Positions 31,869 through 40,657 of a DNA stretch of 40,718 nt are shown here, in pieces (the stretch's first letter is position 1; every line of letters begins with the position of its first letter). Origin of the DNA: JAXJSP01 sp036310005 (GTDB lineage: Bacteria > Bacillota > Clostridia > Oscillospirales > Acutalibacteraceae). The position numbers and the translations under genes are program-made. The DNA is taken from NCBI GenBank assembly GCA_036310005.1, contig JAXJSP010000016.1:1-40718 (forward strand). The letters run 5' to 3'. The notes under the pieces were generated by a model. The model ran no database searches and had not been told where the DNA came from. It saw only the letters and a list, made by a program, of their open reading frames with translations.

Positions 31869-32825
31869 ATGATTGAAGTTAAAAACCTTATAAAGACTTA
31901 CGGCGACAAAAATGCGGTTGACGGCATTTCTTTTTCTGTAAGCAAGGGTGAAGTGCTTGGTTTTTTAGGCCCTAACGGTGCCGGAAAATCAACTACTATG
32001 AACATTCTTACCGGTTATTTGTCTGCTACTGACGGTACGGTATCAATCGCCGGTTTTGACATTCTTGAAAACCCGAATGAAGCAAAAAAGAGCATTGGCT
32101 ATTTACCCGAAAAGCCGCCTCTTTATCAGGATATGACCGTCAAAGAGTATCTTGATTTTGTATACAACTTAAAAAAGGTTAAATTACCCAAAGGTCCGCA
32201 CATTAAAGAAATTTGCAGGCTTGTAAAAATTAGTAATGTTTATAACAGAGTTATAAAACATCTCTCAAAAGGTTATCAGCAAAGAGTCGGTATTGCTCAG
32301 GCGCTTATAGGAAATCCGAGCGTGCTTATTCTTGACGAGCCTACTGTCGGACTTGACCCGCAGCAAATTATTGAAATAAGAAATCTTATTAAACAACTCG
32401 GAAGAAATCATACCATTATACTCTCCTCGCATATTTTATCTGAAATTCAGGCGGTATGCCAAAGAATTATTATTATTTCCGACGGAAAAATTGTTGCAGA
32501 CGGTACTACTTCCGAATTATCACAAAACTTACAGCCTGAAAACAAAGTTTTACTTCAAATCAAAGGCAACGAGGACGATATTGTTAAAATAATTTCTTCT
32601 ATCAAGGGTGTCAAAAGCGTTGTTTCAAACGGTGAAACCAGACAAGGTGTATATGAGTTTACCGTTTCGGTTGAAGAAGGCACAGATATAAGAGAAGAAA
32701 TATTCAAGCGTATGGCTGACAGAAAGTGGCCTATTCTTACTGTTAAGACCAACGAATTGTCTCTTGAAGAAATTTTCTTGAAACTTGTTGAATCAAACAC
32801 TACAAAGAAAGGAAATACAAAATAA
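31869..32825 (+). CDS. ABC transporter ATP-binding protein (GldA-like)
   Basis: 318-aa ABC ATPase: Walker A GPNGAGKST near residue 36, Q-loop at LPEKPPLYQD, signature LSKGYQQRVG, Walker B VLILDEPTVGLDP and H-loop SSHILSE, then a C-terminal extension of about 100 residues of the type seen in DrrA/GldA-class ATPases of ABC-2 exporters. The signature has SKG instead of SGG, common in this class. The ATG at 31869 is chosen for its CGGAGGT site; the frame extends 8 codons further back. It is the first of four genes that overlap or nearly overlap, with the permease ATG sharing its stop codon. Confidence 0.92.
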   Translation: MIEVKNLIKTYGDKNAVDGISFSVSKGEVLGFLGPNGAGKSTTMNILTGYLSATDGTVSIAGFDILENPNEAKKSIGYLPEKPPLYQDMTVKEYLDFVYNLKKVKLPKGPHIKEICRLVKISNVYNRVIKHLSKGYQQRVGIAQALIGNPSVLILDEPTVGLDPQQIIEIRNLIKQLGRNHTIILSSHILSEIQAVCQRIIIISDGKIVADGTTSELSQNLQPENKVLLQIKGNEDDIVKIISSIKGVKSVVSNGETRQGVYEFTVSVEEGTDIREEIFKRMADRKWPILTVKTNELSLEEIFLKLVESNTTKKGNTK

Positions 32826-33526
32826 TGAGGGCTATTTACAAACGCGAATTATTATCATATTTTACAGCGCCTCTCGGCTATTTAATGATGATTGTATACT
32901 TTGTTTACTATGCACTTATGTTTATATACTGTTTTAAAAGCGGTACGCCGAGTGTAAGCAGTATTTTATCCTCCTCGTACATGGTAACGCTTTTTGTATC
33001 ACCGATTCTTACGATGCGACTTTTCAGCGAAGAAAGAAAGCAAAAAACCGACCAGATTCTTTTCACCTCACCTGTTTCGATAACGAGTGTGGTACTCGGT
33101 AAATTCTTTGCGGCATTCACTATTTTTGCCATTCCTACATTGTTTACCGTTGTGTATCAATTTATATTTGCAAATTATGCAACGCTAAACTGGACAGGTT
33201 TTATCAGCGCTTTAATCGGTACTGTTTTATTTGGCGCCTGCCTTATTTCGATAGGAACATTTATTTCATCACTTACCGAAAATCAACTTGTTGCTGCAAT
33301 CGGAAGTCTGGCAATTTCGCTTTTACTTTTAATGCTTGACTCGTTTACATCTATTATTAATGTTGATTTCTTAATCAGCATTTCAAGTTTTATTTCCTTT
33401 ATCGGCAGATATAACACATTTATTGAAGGTATATTTGATTTATCAAACTTTATCTTTTTCTTATCGTTTACCGCTTTATTCAATTTCCTGACTATCAGAG
33501 TTCAGGAATCAAGAAGATGGGCATAA
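32825..33526 (+). CDS. ABC-2 type permease (GldF-like)
   Basis: 233-aa membrane subunit with six hydrophobic segments. It starts MRAIYKRELLSYFTAPLGYLMM, the typical N-terminus of GldF/NosY-like ABC-2 permeases, and contains LFSEERKQKTDQILFTSPVSI, the conserved coupling segment after TM2. Its ATG overlaps the ATPase stop (TAATG), and the next gene follows after 16 bp. It presumably forms the channel of the exporter with two copies of the ATPase. Confidence 0.9.
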   Translation: MRAIYKRELLSYFTAPLGYLMMIVYFVYYALMFIYCFKSGTPSVSSILSSSYMVTLFVSPILTMRLFSEERKQKTDQILFTSPVSITSVVLGKFFAAFTIFAIPTLFTVVYQFIFANYATLNWTGFISALIGTVLFGACLISIGTFISSLTENQLVAAIGSLAISLLLLMLDSFTSIINVDFLISISSFISFIGRYNTFIEGIFDLSNFIFFLSFTALFNFLTIRVQESRRWA

Positions 33527-33542
33527 ATAAGGGGTGATGATA

Positions 33543-35174
33543 ATGAAAAACAAGACAGTTATTTCTAAAGAGACAAAGAAAAGAAAACTAAAACACGGTG
33601 CTGTTGCAGCGATGCTTACTGCTGCTGCAATCGTTGCTGTTGTACTATTTAACATCGCCGCTTCTGCAATTTCCGAGAAAGTCAATCTTTCGCTTGACTT
33701 ATCAAGCGCGAAAGATTTTACATTAACGGAAAACATTAAGACATTCATAGAAAACGATGTTACAAAAGAAATTACCATCACTGTTTGCTCCGAAAAAGAC
33801 GATTATACAAACGGACTGTATTTACAGGTATTATCCAACTTCGGTTACGGTGACTCATCAAGCGGAACATTCTTTAAGCAGACGGTTTATCTGCTTGATG
33901 CAATTGACAATTTAAGTGACAAAATCACCGTAAATTATGTTGACCCGCTTGATCCTGTTTTTTCACTATATACTAATAAATACAACGATTTAGCAATTAC
34001 AATGGGCGACATACTTGTTGAATCTACTTATGAACAAGACGGAGAAGAAGTAACAAGGCACAAACTTCTCAATGTAAGCGACATATATAAAATTACGGAT
34101 GTTGCAAGCTACTACGGAGAAAGTTATGTATATGTATATAACTGCAATTATTATATTGAAGGCAATAATGTTGAAACTGCCATCGGCTCTGCAATATACT
34201 CTGTTACCTCCGATAAGTCTTATAAAGTTGCAGTAGTTACCGCAAACGGCGGTGAATATGTCGAAGAACTTGATGAGTTTATGAGTGCAAACAACTATGA
34301 GTTCAAAGAAGTCAGCAATCTTTATGATGAAAATAATTCTATTGACGACGACACCGACATTATCATAATTTCTGCGCCAAAGAGCGATTATAAGAAAAAA
34401 GAACTTGAAATAATAGACAATTATTTATCAAATAACGACTCGCAATACAAGACGGTTTTATATATTGCAAGCGCAAATCAACCCGAACTGCCTAATCTTA
34501 ATGAATTTTTAGGTGAATGGGGATTTGTTGTTAACCCTGACACAGTACTTGCAGAAACAGACAACGCATTTATACGAGGAGAAAATGACACTAACATTCA
34601 GTTCTCCCCTGTCTCAACATCGGAAGAAGCGCCTGACACGGCTGATTATTTTGACGGTATTTCCGCTACTGCAGATTTTGATTATATAGCAAAAAACAGC
34701 GCTTGTATTTCTTTAAAAGATAATTTATCAAACGACCACGGAGTGCGTTCAATTCTTTCGACTTCCGAAAATGCTGCCGCAAAGCCTTTGGATGCCGATG
34801 AAAACTGGAAACCCGAAGATAACAAAAAGGGAGAGCACATCGGCTTTGGTGTCGGCTATTCAACTACACTTTTAAACAACTACGATTATTACGATAAGCG
34901 TGTTATGGTATTAAGTTCAATAGACTTCATACAGACAAGTTATAATCAGTACGAAGAATGCGGTAACTTAAATATAATAATGAGTGCATTAGATGTTGCT
35001 TGCGGTAAAAATTCAAAATCTGTTGTATTTGACACAAGAACATTCAACACCGATACTTTTACAACACCTACTGACTTTTCAGTTAATGTAATGATGTCAA
35101 TATTTGTTATTGCAATTCCTCTTATTATATTGGTAACTTGTGTTGTTATTGCTATCAGGAGGAGACATCTATGA
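33543..35174 (+). CDS. GldG-like ABC system auxiliary protein
   Basis: 543-aa protein with one N-terminal membrane segment (about residues 20-45), a large extracytoplasmic domain of the ABC-type uncharacterised (GldG) class, and one C-terminal membrane segment followed by RRRH at the cytoplasmic end. The periplasmic-type domain contains the usual thioredoxin-like hydrophobic strands (YKVAVVTANGGEYVEELDEFM, DTDIIIISAPKSDY). In Bacteroidetes GldG works with GldA/GldF in gliding, but homologues are widespread in non-gliding bacteria. The ATG at 33543 has GGGGTG 7 bp upstream; GTG at 33534 is also in frame. It overlaps the next gene by 4 bp (ATGA). Confidence 0.85.
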   Translation: MKNKTVISKETKKRKLKHGAVAAMLTAAAIVAVVLFNIAASAISEKVNLSLDLSSAKDFTLTENIKTFIENDVTKEITITVCSEKDDYTNGLYLQVLSNFGYGDSSSGTFFKQTVYLLDAIDNLSDKITVNYVDPLDPVFSLYTNKYNDLAITMGDILVESTYEQDGEEVTRHKLLNVSDIYKITDVASYYGESYVYVYNCNYYIEGNNVETAIGSAIYSVTSDKSYKVAVVTANGGEYVEELDEFMSANNYEFKEVSNLYDENNSIDDDTDIIIISAPKSDYKKKELEIIDNYLSNNDSQYKTVLYIASANQPELPNLNEFLGEWGFVVNPDTVLAETDNAFIRGENDTNIQFSPVSTSEEAPDTADYFDGISATADFDYIAKNSACISLKDNLSNDHGVRSILSTSENAAAKPLDADENWKPEDNKKGEHIGFGVGYSTTLLNNYDYYDKRVMVLSSIDFIQTSYNQYEECGNLNIIMSALDVACGKNSKSVVFDTRTFNTDTFTTPTDFSVNVMMSIFVIAIPLIILVTCVVIAIRRRHL

Positions 35175-36727
35175 TAGACGATAACAAAAACGAATCTTCT
35201 GTATTATCCGAGCCGGAAATTAAAACTCAAAAAAAGAGAAAGACAAAACTTATTAATTCAATTATTATTTCATCCGTTTGTGTTTTAATTTCAGTAGTCG
35301 TGTTGCTTGTTGCTTTATTTGTAATACCGAATTACAACGACTCTTCAAACTCATCAAGCGCGCAGACAAGTTCTGAAAGCATACCGATACTTGATTTAAA
35401 CATTGATAATATAACATCTTTTAGTGTAAAAAACTCAAAATCAAGTTACAATGCGGTGCAAATTGACAGCGAAGACGATTCTTCTGTCTGGCAGATGACG
35501 GGATATGAAAAGTACAATATGCCGAGTCTTACTTATTTTGCAGAAACTTTATCTGCACTCAGCGCGGTTAAGTCCTATGAAAAGACTCTTGATGATGAAG
35601 ATTACGGATTTGACGAGCCTATATGTACTGTAAGTATTAAACTTAAAGACAAGACATCAAAAGTTGTAACTGTCGGCTCATTGTCGCCTGACAAGACCGG
35701 GTATTATGTAAAAGTCAGCGATGACAACAATGTATATGTTGTTACCGATACATCTTTTGCAAGTTATGTTATAAGAGATAAATACAACTTTATTTCTTAC
35801 AATGTTATCAAGGCGGTAACACCCGATACTACAAGCGATTACTTCACCGAGGACGGTGATATTGCGGGTATTGATTATCTTAAACTCGGCGGTACTTGCA
35901 GAAAAAATGAAATTAAAGTTGTTTCACCGACCGAAGAACTCGCTTCTCTTGATTTTGTTGTTACAGAGCCCTCTTACCGTGTATGCAAATATGAAAATGT
36001 AATGACCATGCTTACTTTTGCATCATCGGGGCTTACTAACTCCGGTGCATATAAACTTGACTACACATCAAGCGATATTGCAAAATACGGACTTAACAAA
36101 CCGTTTTCGACTTTTGAATGTAAAATCGGTGATTATAACTTCAAGGCATCTTTCGGTGAACCTGACGAGGACGGTTTTTATCCTTGTATAGTAAGCGGAA
36201 ACGGTGCTTACAGTGATAACAAGATTATTTACAAGGTTTCAAAACAGCAATATGATTTTATTGAAAATGACTCAACTGATATTTATCTTGAATCTTTATT
36301 CACGGAATTTGTTGCTAATGTTGATTCTATGAAAATTCAGACTGCTGATGACAATATAGAATTTACTCTTGACAGAAGCGATAACGGACCTGAAGACTCT
36401 GATGCGATTTTTAAAGTATTTGTCGGTAAAACCGAAATCGAAAAGACACAGTTCAGTTATTTATACGAAAGACTTATTCAGTTTTGCGCAGAAGAATATG
36501 AGGCGGTTATTCCCGAAAACAAAGAGCCTTATATTACAATTACCGTAAGTTATCTGGATGACCTTAAAAAGAACGATGATGTAATTAAATTATATGAAGT
36601 GTCCGACAGGCGGTACAGTTTTGTACTAAACGATGTTGCAGTTGCAAAAATTGCTTCAACGAATGTTGATGATTTTTATTTAAGTGCATTAAAAGTTGCA
36701 TCGGGCGTTGAAATTTCAAGACCGTAA
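35171..36727 (+). CDS. DUF4340 domain membrane-anchored protein
   Basis: 518-aa protein with a short charged cytoplasmic N-terminus, one membrane anchor (about residues 28-52), a Ser-rich linker and a large extracytoplasmic region built of DUF4340 repeats (for example TLDDEDYGFDEPICTVSIKLKD and SDIAKYGLNKPFSTFECKIGD, each a YGL/YGF-P motif). Such proteins commonly follow GldG-type genes and are thought to be part of the same ABC machine. Function is not established. GGAGGAG lies 6-8 bp before the ATG, and the start overlaps the gldG-like stop. A terminator closes the operon. Confidence 0.85.
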   Translation: MIDDNKNESSVLSEPEIKTQKKRKTKLINSIIISSVCVLISVVVLLVALFVIPNYNDSSNSSSAQTSSESIPILDLNIDNITSFSVKNSKSSYNAVQIDSEDDSSVWQMTGYEKYNMPSLTYFAETLSALSAVKSYEKTLDDEDYGFDEPICTVSIKLKDKTSKVVTVGSLSPDKTGYYVKVSDDNNVYVVTDTSFASYVIRDKYNFISYNVIKAVTPDTTSDYFTEDGDIAGIDYLKLGGTCRKNEIKVVSPTEELASLDFVVTEPSYRVCKYENVMTMLTFASSGLTNSGAYKLDYTSSDIAKYGLNKPFSTFECKIGDYNFKASFGEPDEDGFYPCIVSGNGAYSDNKIIYKVSKQQYDFIENDSTDIYLESLFTEFVANVDSMKIQTADDNIEFTLDRSDNGPEDSDAIFKVFVGKTEIEKTQFSYLYERLIQFCAEEYEAVIPENKEPYITITVSYLDDLKKNDDVIKLYEVSDRRYSFVLNDVAVAKIASTNVDDFYLSALKVASGVEISRP

Positions 36728-36730
36728 TAA

Positions 36731-36765
36731 AAAAAGCATTGAAACTGAAAGTTTCAATGCTTTTT
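36731..36765. terminator. Bidirectional terminator after the Gld-type ABC operon
   Basis: 16-bp stem AAAAAGCATTGAAACT / AGTTTCAATGCTTTTT with a 3-nt loop between converging genes. Confidence 0.92.
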
Positions 36766-36785
36766 ATTTTGCAAGTATTTAATGA

Positions 36786-37553
36786 TTACTTTCTGTTTGT
36801 TTTACGGTATGCGGTCGGTGAGCATCCTGTTTGTTTTTTAAATTGGCGAATAAAATGTGTTGTATTATCGTATCCCAGAGAATATGCAATCTCATCAATC
36901 TTTTTTGTACCGAATAAAAGCATATTTTTTGCAACGTTTACTCTCGCTTCAATCAGGTCGGCTGTAGGAGTGATTCCGTAAATTGCCTTATAAATGCTGT
37001 AAAATCTGCTCACGCTGAACCCTACTTCACTTGCCATGCGTTCGACCGGCCATTTTTCATGTAGCCCGGCAAACATTTTTCCGCGCAAGTACCTGAATTT
37101 TTCATTTATCTCAATATCAAATTCCGATTCCGTTTCACCCGAAACCGCACGCTCAATTTTTATTAATAATTCTTCAAATTTAAGTTCAATCAAGCGCTCT
37201 TTATTTATGTGGTCGCTGTAAAACTCCATTTCAAGTTCTTTTGTTAACTGCGTGATAAAGCCGGTCTGTGACGGATAATATAAGCAGTCTGCTTTAAGAT
37301 TACCGCGATTTATAAATTCATCTGAATCTGCCTTAAAATGAATCCAGTCGTGTACAATAGGTTTATCGGCCTGAAAATGCTGCATAGTACCCGGTCTGAA
37401 AATGATTACAGCGTGAGGTTGCGTTACAATCATTTTTCCGTCATACCACAGGCGGATACTGTTGAAAAAATGCAAAAAAGTATAATCTTCGTGTCCGTTT
37501 TTGCGGTCTATATAAAGTGTTCTTTCCGGATATGCGTGTCGCAGTTTCGTCAA
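36786..37553 (-). CDS. AraC-family transcriptional regulator
   Basis: 255-aa regulator: an N-terminal cupin-like sensor (about 1-130) typical of carbohydrate-responsive members, then the two helix-turn-helix motifs of the AraC domain, ending in KIDEIAYSLGYDNTTHFIRQFKKQTGCSPTAYRK. The only usable start is a TTG at 37553; a stop codon lies shortly upstream in frame and the ribosome site (AAAGGA) is unusually far, so translation may be weak. It has a good promoter (TTGACA, 17 bp, TAAAAT) and is divergent from the remains of a GH2 glycosidase gene, its presumable former target. Confidence 0.88.
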   Translation of the reverse strand: MTKLRHAYPERTLYIDRKNGHEDYTFLHFFNSIRLWYDGKMIVTQPHAVIIFRPGTMQHFQADKPIVHDWIHFKADSDEFINRGNLKADCLYYPSQTGFITQLTKELEMEFYSDHINKERLIELKFEELLIKIERAVSGETESEFDIEINEKFRYLRGKMFAGLHEKWPVERMASEVGFSVSRFYSIYKAIYGITPTADLIEARVNVAKNMLLFGTKKIDEIAYSLGYDNTTHFIRQFKKQTGCSPTAYRKTNRK

Positions 37554-37598
37554 TTCTATCTTTTTGTTTTATCCTTTCAGGAAACAGTTGATAATTCT

Positions 37599-37627
37599 AT
37601 TTTATAAAACATAGTAGGATATGTCAA
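37599..37627 (-). promoter_or_regulatory. Promoter of the AraC-family regulator
   Basis: On the minus strand TTGACA (37622-37627), 17-bp spacer, TAAAAT (37599-37604). Confidence 0.6.
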
Positions 37628-37648
37628 TTTTTTTAATGCAATAAGTTA

Positions 37649-37678
37649 TTGTAAAAAAAGACAGAGTCGTTTTATAAT
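37649..37678 (+). promoter_or_regulatory. Promoter of the GH2 remnant
   Basis: TTGTAA (37649-37654), 18-bp spacer, TATAAT (37673-37678), followed by AAGGAG 9 bp before the remnant's original ATG at 37715. The expression signals are intact although the gene is not. Confidence 0.6.
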
Positions 37679-37714
37679 GAAAACAAAAAAATTGAGTTTC
37701 AAGGAGATTTACTT

Positions 37715-38480
37715 ATGATTTACAGAACGGAACACCCAAAGCCTTATACGAGGGTGAAGAAATGGGCGAAACCTCTGTTGTTTCAAACGGAGGAACAGCA
37801 GTTATAACTCTCTCGCTTTTAAAAGCACATCTTTGGGAAGTCTGCAAAGGTAGGCTTTACGACCTTATTCTTACCTATGGTGATGACAAGGTAACAAGTT
37901 ATTTCGGGTTGCATTCTATACAACTTACCGACAAAAAATTCTTAATCAACGGTAAGTCCGTATTTCAACGCCTTATTCTTGACCAGGGGTTCTATCCCGA
38001 CGGTATTTATACTGCACCTTGCGATAAAGAACTTGAAAATGATATTAAGCGTGCGCAGGAAATGGGCTTTAACGGTGCGCGTCTTCACGAAAAGGTATTT
38101 GAAGAGAGATTTTTATATCACTGTGACAGACTCGGCTATATTGTTTGGGGTGAGTATCCCAACTGGGGACTTGATCACTCGTATGCAGACAGCATTTACG
38201 GAATTTTACCGGAATGGCTTGAAGAAATAGATCGTGACTTTAACCATCCTGCTGTTATCGGCTGGTGTCCGTTCAATGAAACCTGGGATGAGAAGGGCAG
38301 AAAACAATTTGATGAACTGCTCTCGACGATTTACAGTGCAACAAAATCTGCCGATCCCACCCGTCCGTGTATTGATACAAGCGGAAATTACCATGTAATC
38401 ACCGATATTTATGATTTACACGACTACGAACAAGACACGACTGTTTTTGCGCAAAGCGGCAATAGAAGATTAGATTTTTT
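37715..38480 (+). pseudogene. Glycoside hydrolase family 2 (beta-galactosidase/glucuronidase-like) remnant
   Basis: The original start (ATG 37715, AAGGAG upstream) gives MIYRTEHPKP, the usual opening of clostridial GH2 enzymes. The sequence then jumps, in another frame, to the end of the sugar-binding region (KGRLYDLILTYGDDKV...YFGLHSI), so about 200 residues are deleted and the frame is broken. The following barrel portion is well preserved: NGKSVFQRLILDQGFYPDG, GFNGARLHEK and WCPFNETWD with the acid/base Glu. Similarity stops after the HDYEQD segment (about 38440); the nucleophile Glu and the rest of the barrel are lost, and the frame drifts into the next gene's terminator. A reading frame from 37762 to 38610 is open but cannot make an active enzyme. 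Confidence 0.88.
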
Positions 38481-38496
38481 GAATACTGTAAAAAAA

Positions 38497-38530
38497 AAAG
38501 GCAATTTGAAAATTCAAATTGCCTTTTTTA
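38497..38530. terminator. Terminator of asnS (bidirectional)
   Basis: Stem AAAGGCAATTTG / CAAATTGCCTTT with A9 and T6 tracts on its flanks; on the minus strand the long T run follows the hairpin immediately after the asnS stop. Confidence 0.9.
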
Positions 38531-39919
38531 TTAATATTCTGCGTTTCCTACTGTTCTCGGATAAGGAATTACATCGCGGATATTTGACACGCCTGTCAAA
38601 TACATTATAATTCTTTCAAAGCCGAGTCCGTAACCTGCGTGCTTTGTACCGCCGTATTTTCTTAAATTGATGTACCACCAATAGTCTTCTTCATTGAGAT
38701 TACATTCTTTCATTCTTTCAAGGAGTACATCTATGCGTTCTTCTCTTTGTGAGCCGCCGATAATTTCGCCGACACCGGGGACTAACAAGTCCATAGCGGC
38801 AACCGTTTTATTATCGTCGTTTAATCTCATATAGAATGATTTGATTTCTTTCGGATAATCAACAACGAAAACAGGTTTTTTAAATATTTCTTCGGTTAAA
38901 TAGCGCTCGTGTTCCGTCTGCAAGTCGCAACCCCAGGAAACCGGATAACTGAACTCTTTACCGCTTTTTTCCAAAAGTTCGATTGCCTCGGTATAAGTTA
39001 CTTTACAGTAGTCGCTGTTTACTAAAAATTCGAGTCTTTCTTTGAGTCCTTTATCTACAAAAGAATTGAAAAACTCAATCTCATCGGGGCATTTAGCCAT
39101 AACATGTTTAATGATATGCTGAATCATATCCCATGCCAACTGCATATTATCGTTTAAGTCTGCGAATGCTATTTCGGGCTCTATCATCCAGAATTCTGCG
39201 GCATGGCGTGCAGTATTTGAGTTTTCAGCCCTGAATGTCGGGCCGAATGTATATATATTACCGAATGCCATAGCATAGGTTTCGCCTTCTAACTGACCTG
39301 AAACGGTAAGGTTTGCGCTTTTACCGAAAAAGTCCTGACGGTAATCTATGCTTCCGTCCTCGTTTTTTGGAGGGTTAGTCATATCAAGAGTTGTAACTCT
39401 GAACATTTCTCCCGCACCTTCACAGTCAGAGCCTGTAATAAGAGGTGTATGTACATACACGAAATTTCTTGAATTAAAAAACTCATGAATTGCGAATGCC
39501 GCTTCGCTTCTTACTCTGAAAACCGCAGAAAAGAGATTTGTTCTCGGGCGCAAATATGCCTGTTCTCTTAAATATTCAACAGAATGTCTTTTCTTTTGCA
39601 ACGGATAATCGGGTGTAGAAGTGCCTTCTACATCAATTTTTGTTGCCTTGATTTCATAAGGCTGGCGATTTTCAGGTGTTAATACCATGTTGCCTGTTAC
39701 AACAACCGCACTTCCTACATTCAGCGCTGCGATTTGGTCATAGTTTTCTAATGTTTCACGCTCGAAAACTATTTGAACTCCTTTAAAACTTGAACCGTCA
39801 TTCAAGTCAATAAACCCGAATGCTTTTGAGTCGCGTACGCTACGCACCCATCCTCCTACCGTTACGGTTGAATAGTTTTCGGGGTTTTGTGAGATGTCTT
39901 TTACGAGATTTCTGTTCAT
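38531..39919 (-). CDS. asnS: Asparaginyl-tRNA synthetase
   Basis: Class IIb aminoacyl-tRNA synthetase charging tRNA-Asn. The 462-aa length is normal. An N-terminal OB-fold anticodon domain (VGGWVRSVRDSKAFGFIDLNDGS) precedes the catalytic core with motif 2 (FRAENSNTARHAAEFWMIEPE) and motif 3 (GYGLGFERIIMYLTG, then NIRDVIPYPRT). The ATG at 39919 has AAAGGGA 7-13 bp upstream; the frame extends 15 codons further without a ribosome site. It lies downstream of rubrerythrin on the same strand, with a hairpin between. No T-box leader was found in the short gap. Confidence 0.96.
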   Translation of the reverse strand: MNRNLVKDISQNPENYSTVTVGGWVRSVRDSKAFGFIDLNDGSSFKGVQIVFERETLENYDQIAALNVGSAVVVTGNMVLTPENRQPYEIKATKIDVEGTSTPDYPLQKKRHSVEYLREQAYLRPRTNLFSAVFRVRSEAAFAIHEFFNSRNFVYVHTPLITGSDCEGAGEMFRVTTLDMTNPPKNEDGSIDYRQDFFGKSANLTVSGQLEGETYAMAFGNIYTFGPTFRAENSNTARHAAEFWMIEPEIAFADLNDNMQLAWDMIQHIIKHVMAKCPDEIEFFNSFVDKGLKERLEFLVNSDYCKVTYTEAIELLEKSGKEFSYPVSWGCDLQTEHERYLTEEIFKKPVFVVDYPKEIKSFYMRLNDDNKTVAAMDLLVPGVGEIIGGSQREERIDVLLERMKECNLNEEDYWWYINLRKYGGTKHAGYGLGFERIIMYLTGVSNIRDVIPYPRTVGNAEY

Positions 39920-39945
39920 TGTTATTTCCCTTTCATACACTTTAC

Positions 39946-39980
39946 AAAGCACTGACAGTAACAACTACTGTCGGTGCTTT
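39946..39980 (-). terminator. Hairpin between rubrerythrin and asnS
   Basis: 15-bp stem (one G-U pair) with a 5-nt loop; arms begin AAAGCAC. No U-tract follows outside the stem, so it may be a weak terminator or an mRNA-processing element letting asnS be read from the rubrerythrin promoter. Confidence 0.5.
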
Positions 39981-39989
39981 GTTACATGA

Positions 39990-40529
39990 TTAATAATTAG
40001 TCGCTTTTAACTCAAAGTATGCTTTCGGATGCGAGCATACCGGACAGACTTCCGGAGCCGATTTTCCTATTACAATATGGCCGCAGTTTGAGCATTTCCA
40101 GATAACGTCTCCGTCTTTAGAGAATACCATACCTTTCTGCACATTTTCAAGTAGTTTTGCGTATCTGTTTTCGTGTTCCTTTTCCACTTTACCTACTAAC
40201 TCGAAAAGATTTGCTATTTTATCAAACCCTTCCTCTTTAGCCTGTTTTGCAAACTCGGCATACATTTCGGTCCACTCAAAGTTTTCGCCGGCAATTGAGT
40301 CCTGGAGGTTTTCAACTGTTGAGGGTATCTGGTTATCTTTTAACAGTTTAAGCCAAATTTCTGCGTGTTCTTTTTCATTCTTCGCGGTTTCTTCAAAAAG
40401 GTTGCCTATTTGAACATAACCGTCTTTTTTTGCTTTGGAAGCATAAATGGTGTATTTTACCGTCGCTTGTGACTCGCCTGCAAAGGCTGCAAGCAGATTT
40501 GCTTCTGTTCTTGTCCCTTTTAAATTCAT
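39990..40529 (-). CDS. rbr: Rubrerythrin
   Basis: Non-haem diiron peroxidase that reduces hydrogen peroxide with electrons from NADH via rubredoxin-like carriers, a main oxidative defence of anaerobes. The 179-aa protein has an N-terminal ferritin-like four-helix domain with the two iron-binding Glu/ExxH sets (AAFAGESQA, ETAKNEKEHAE, EWTEMYAEFA, VGKVEKEHENRY) and a C-terminal rubredoxin-like FeS4 domain with CSNC and CPVC. AGGAGG precedes the ATG. Promoter TTGTTA/TATAAT (40561-40588, minus). No PerR box was recognised by eye. Confidence 0.96.
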   Translation of the reverse strand: MNLKGTRTEANLLAAFAGESQATVKYTIYASKAKKDGYVQIGNLFEETAKNEKEHAEIWLKLLKDNQIPSTVENLQDSIAGENFEWTEMYAEFAKQAKEEGFDKIANLFELVGKVEKEHENRYAKLLENVQKGMVFSKDGDVIWKCSNCGHIVIGKSAPEVCPVCSHPKAYFELKATNY

Positions 40530-40560
40530 TTAAAAATCCTCCTTTTCATTAATTTATATT

Positions 40561-40588
40561 ATTATATCACATTTTTTTATAATAACAA
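40561..40588 (-). promoter_or_regulatory. Rubrerythrin promoter
   Basis: On the minus strand TTGTTA (40583-40588), 16-bp spacer, TATAAT (40561-40566). Confidence 0.6.
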
Positions 40589-40607
40589 CATTTTTATAAA
40601 TTTATTA

Positions 40608-40636
40608 TTGACAAAATTGAATAATTATGATATTAT
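40608..40636 (+). promoter_or_regulatory. tRNA-Thr promoter
   Basis: TTGACA (40608-40613), 17-bp spacer, TATTAT (40631-40636), 21 bp before the tRNA. Confidence 0.75.
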
Positions 40637-40657
40637 CTTTCTTGCGTTTGGTAATTC

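Noticed and set aside
37762..38610. Functional short glycosidase
   Set aside because: Lacks the sugar-binding domain and the catalytic nucleophile, and its last ~45 codons are terminator and antisense asnS sequence.
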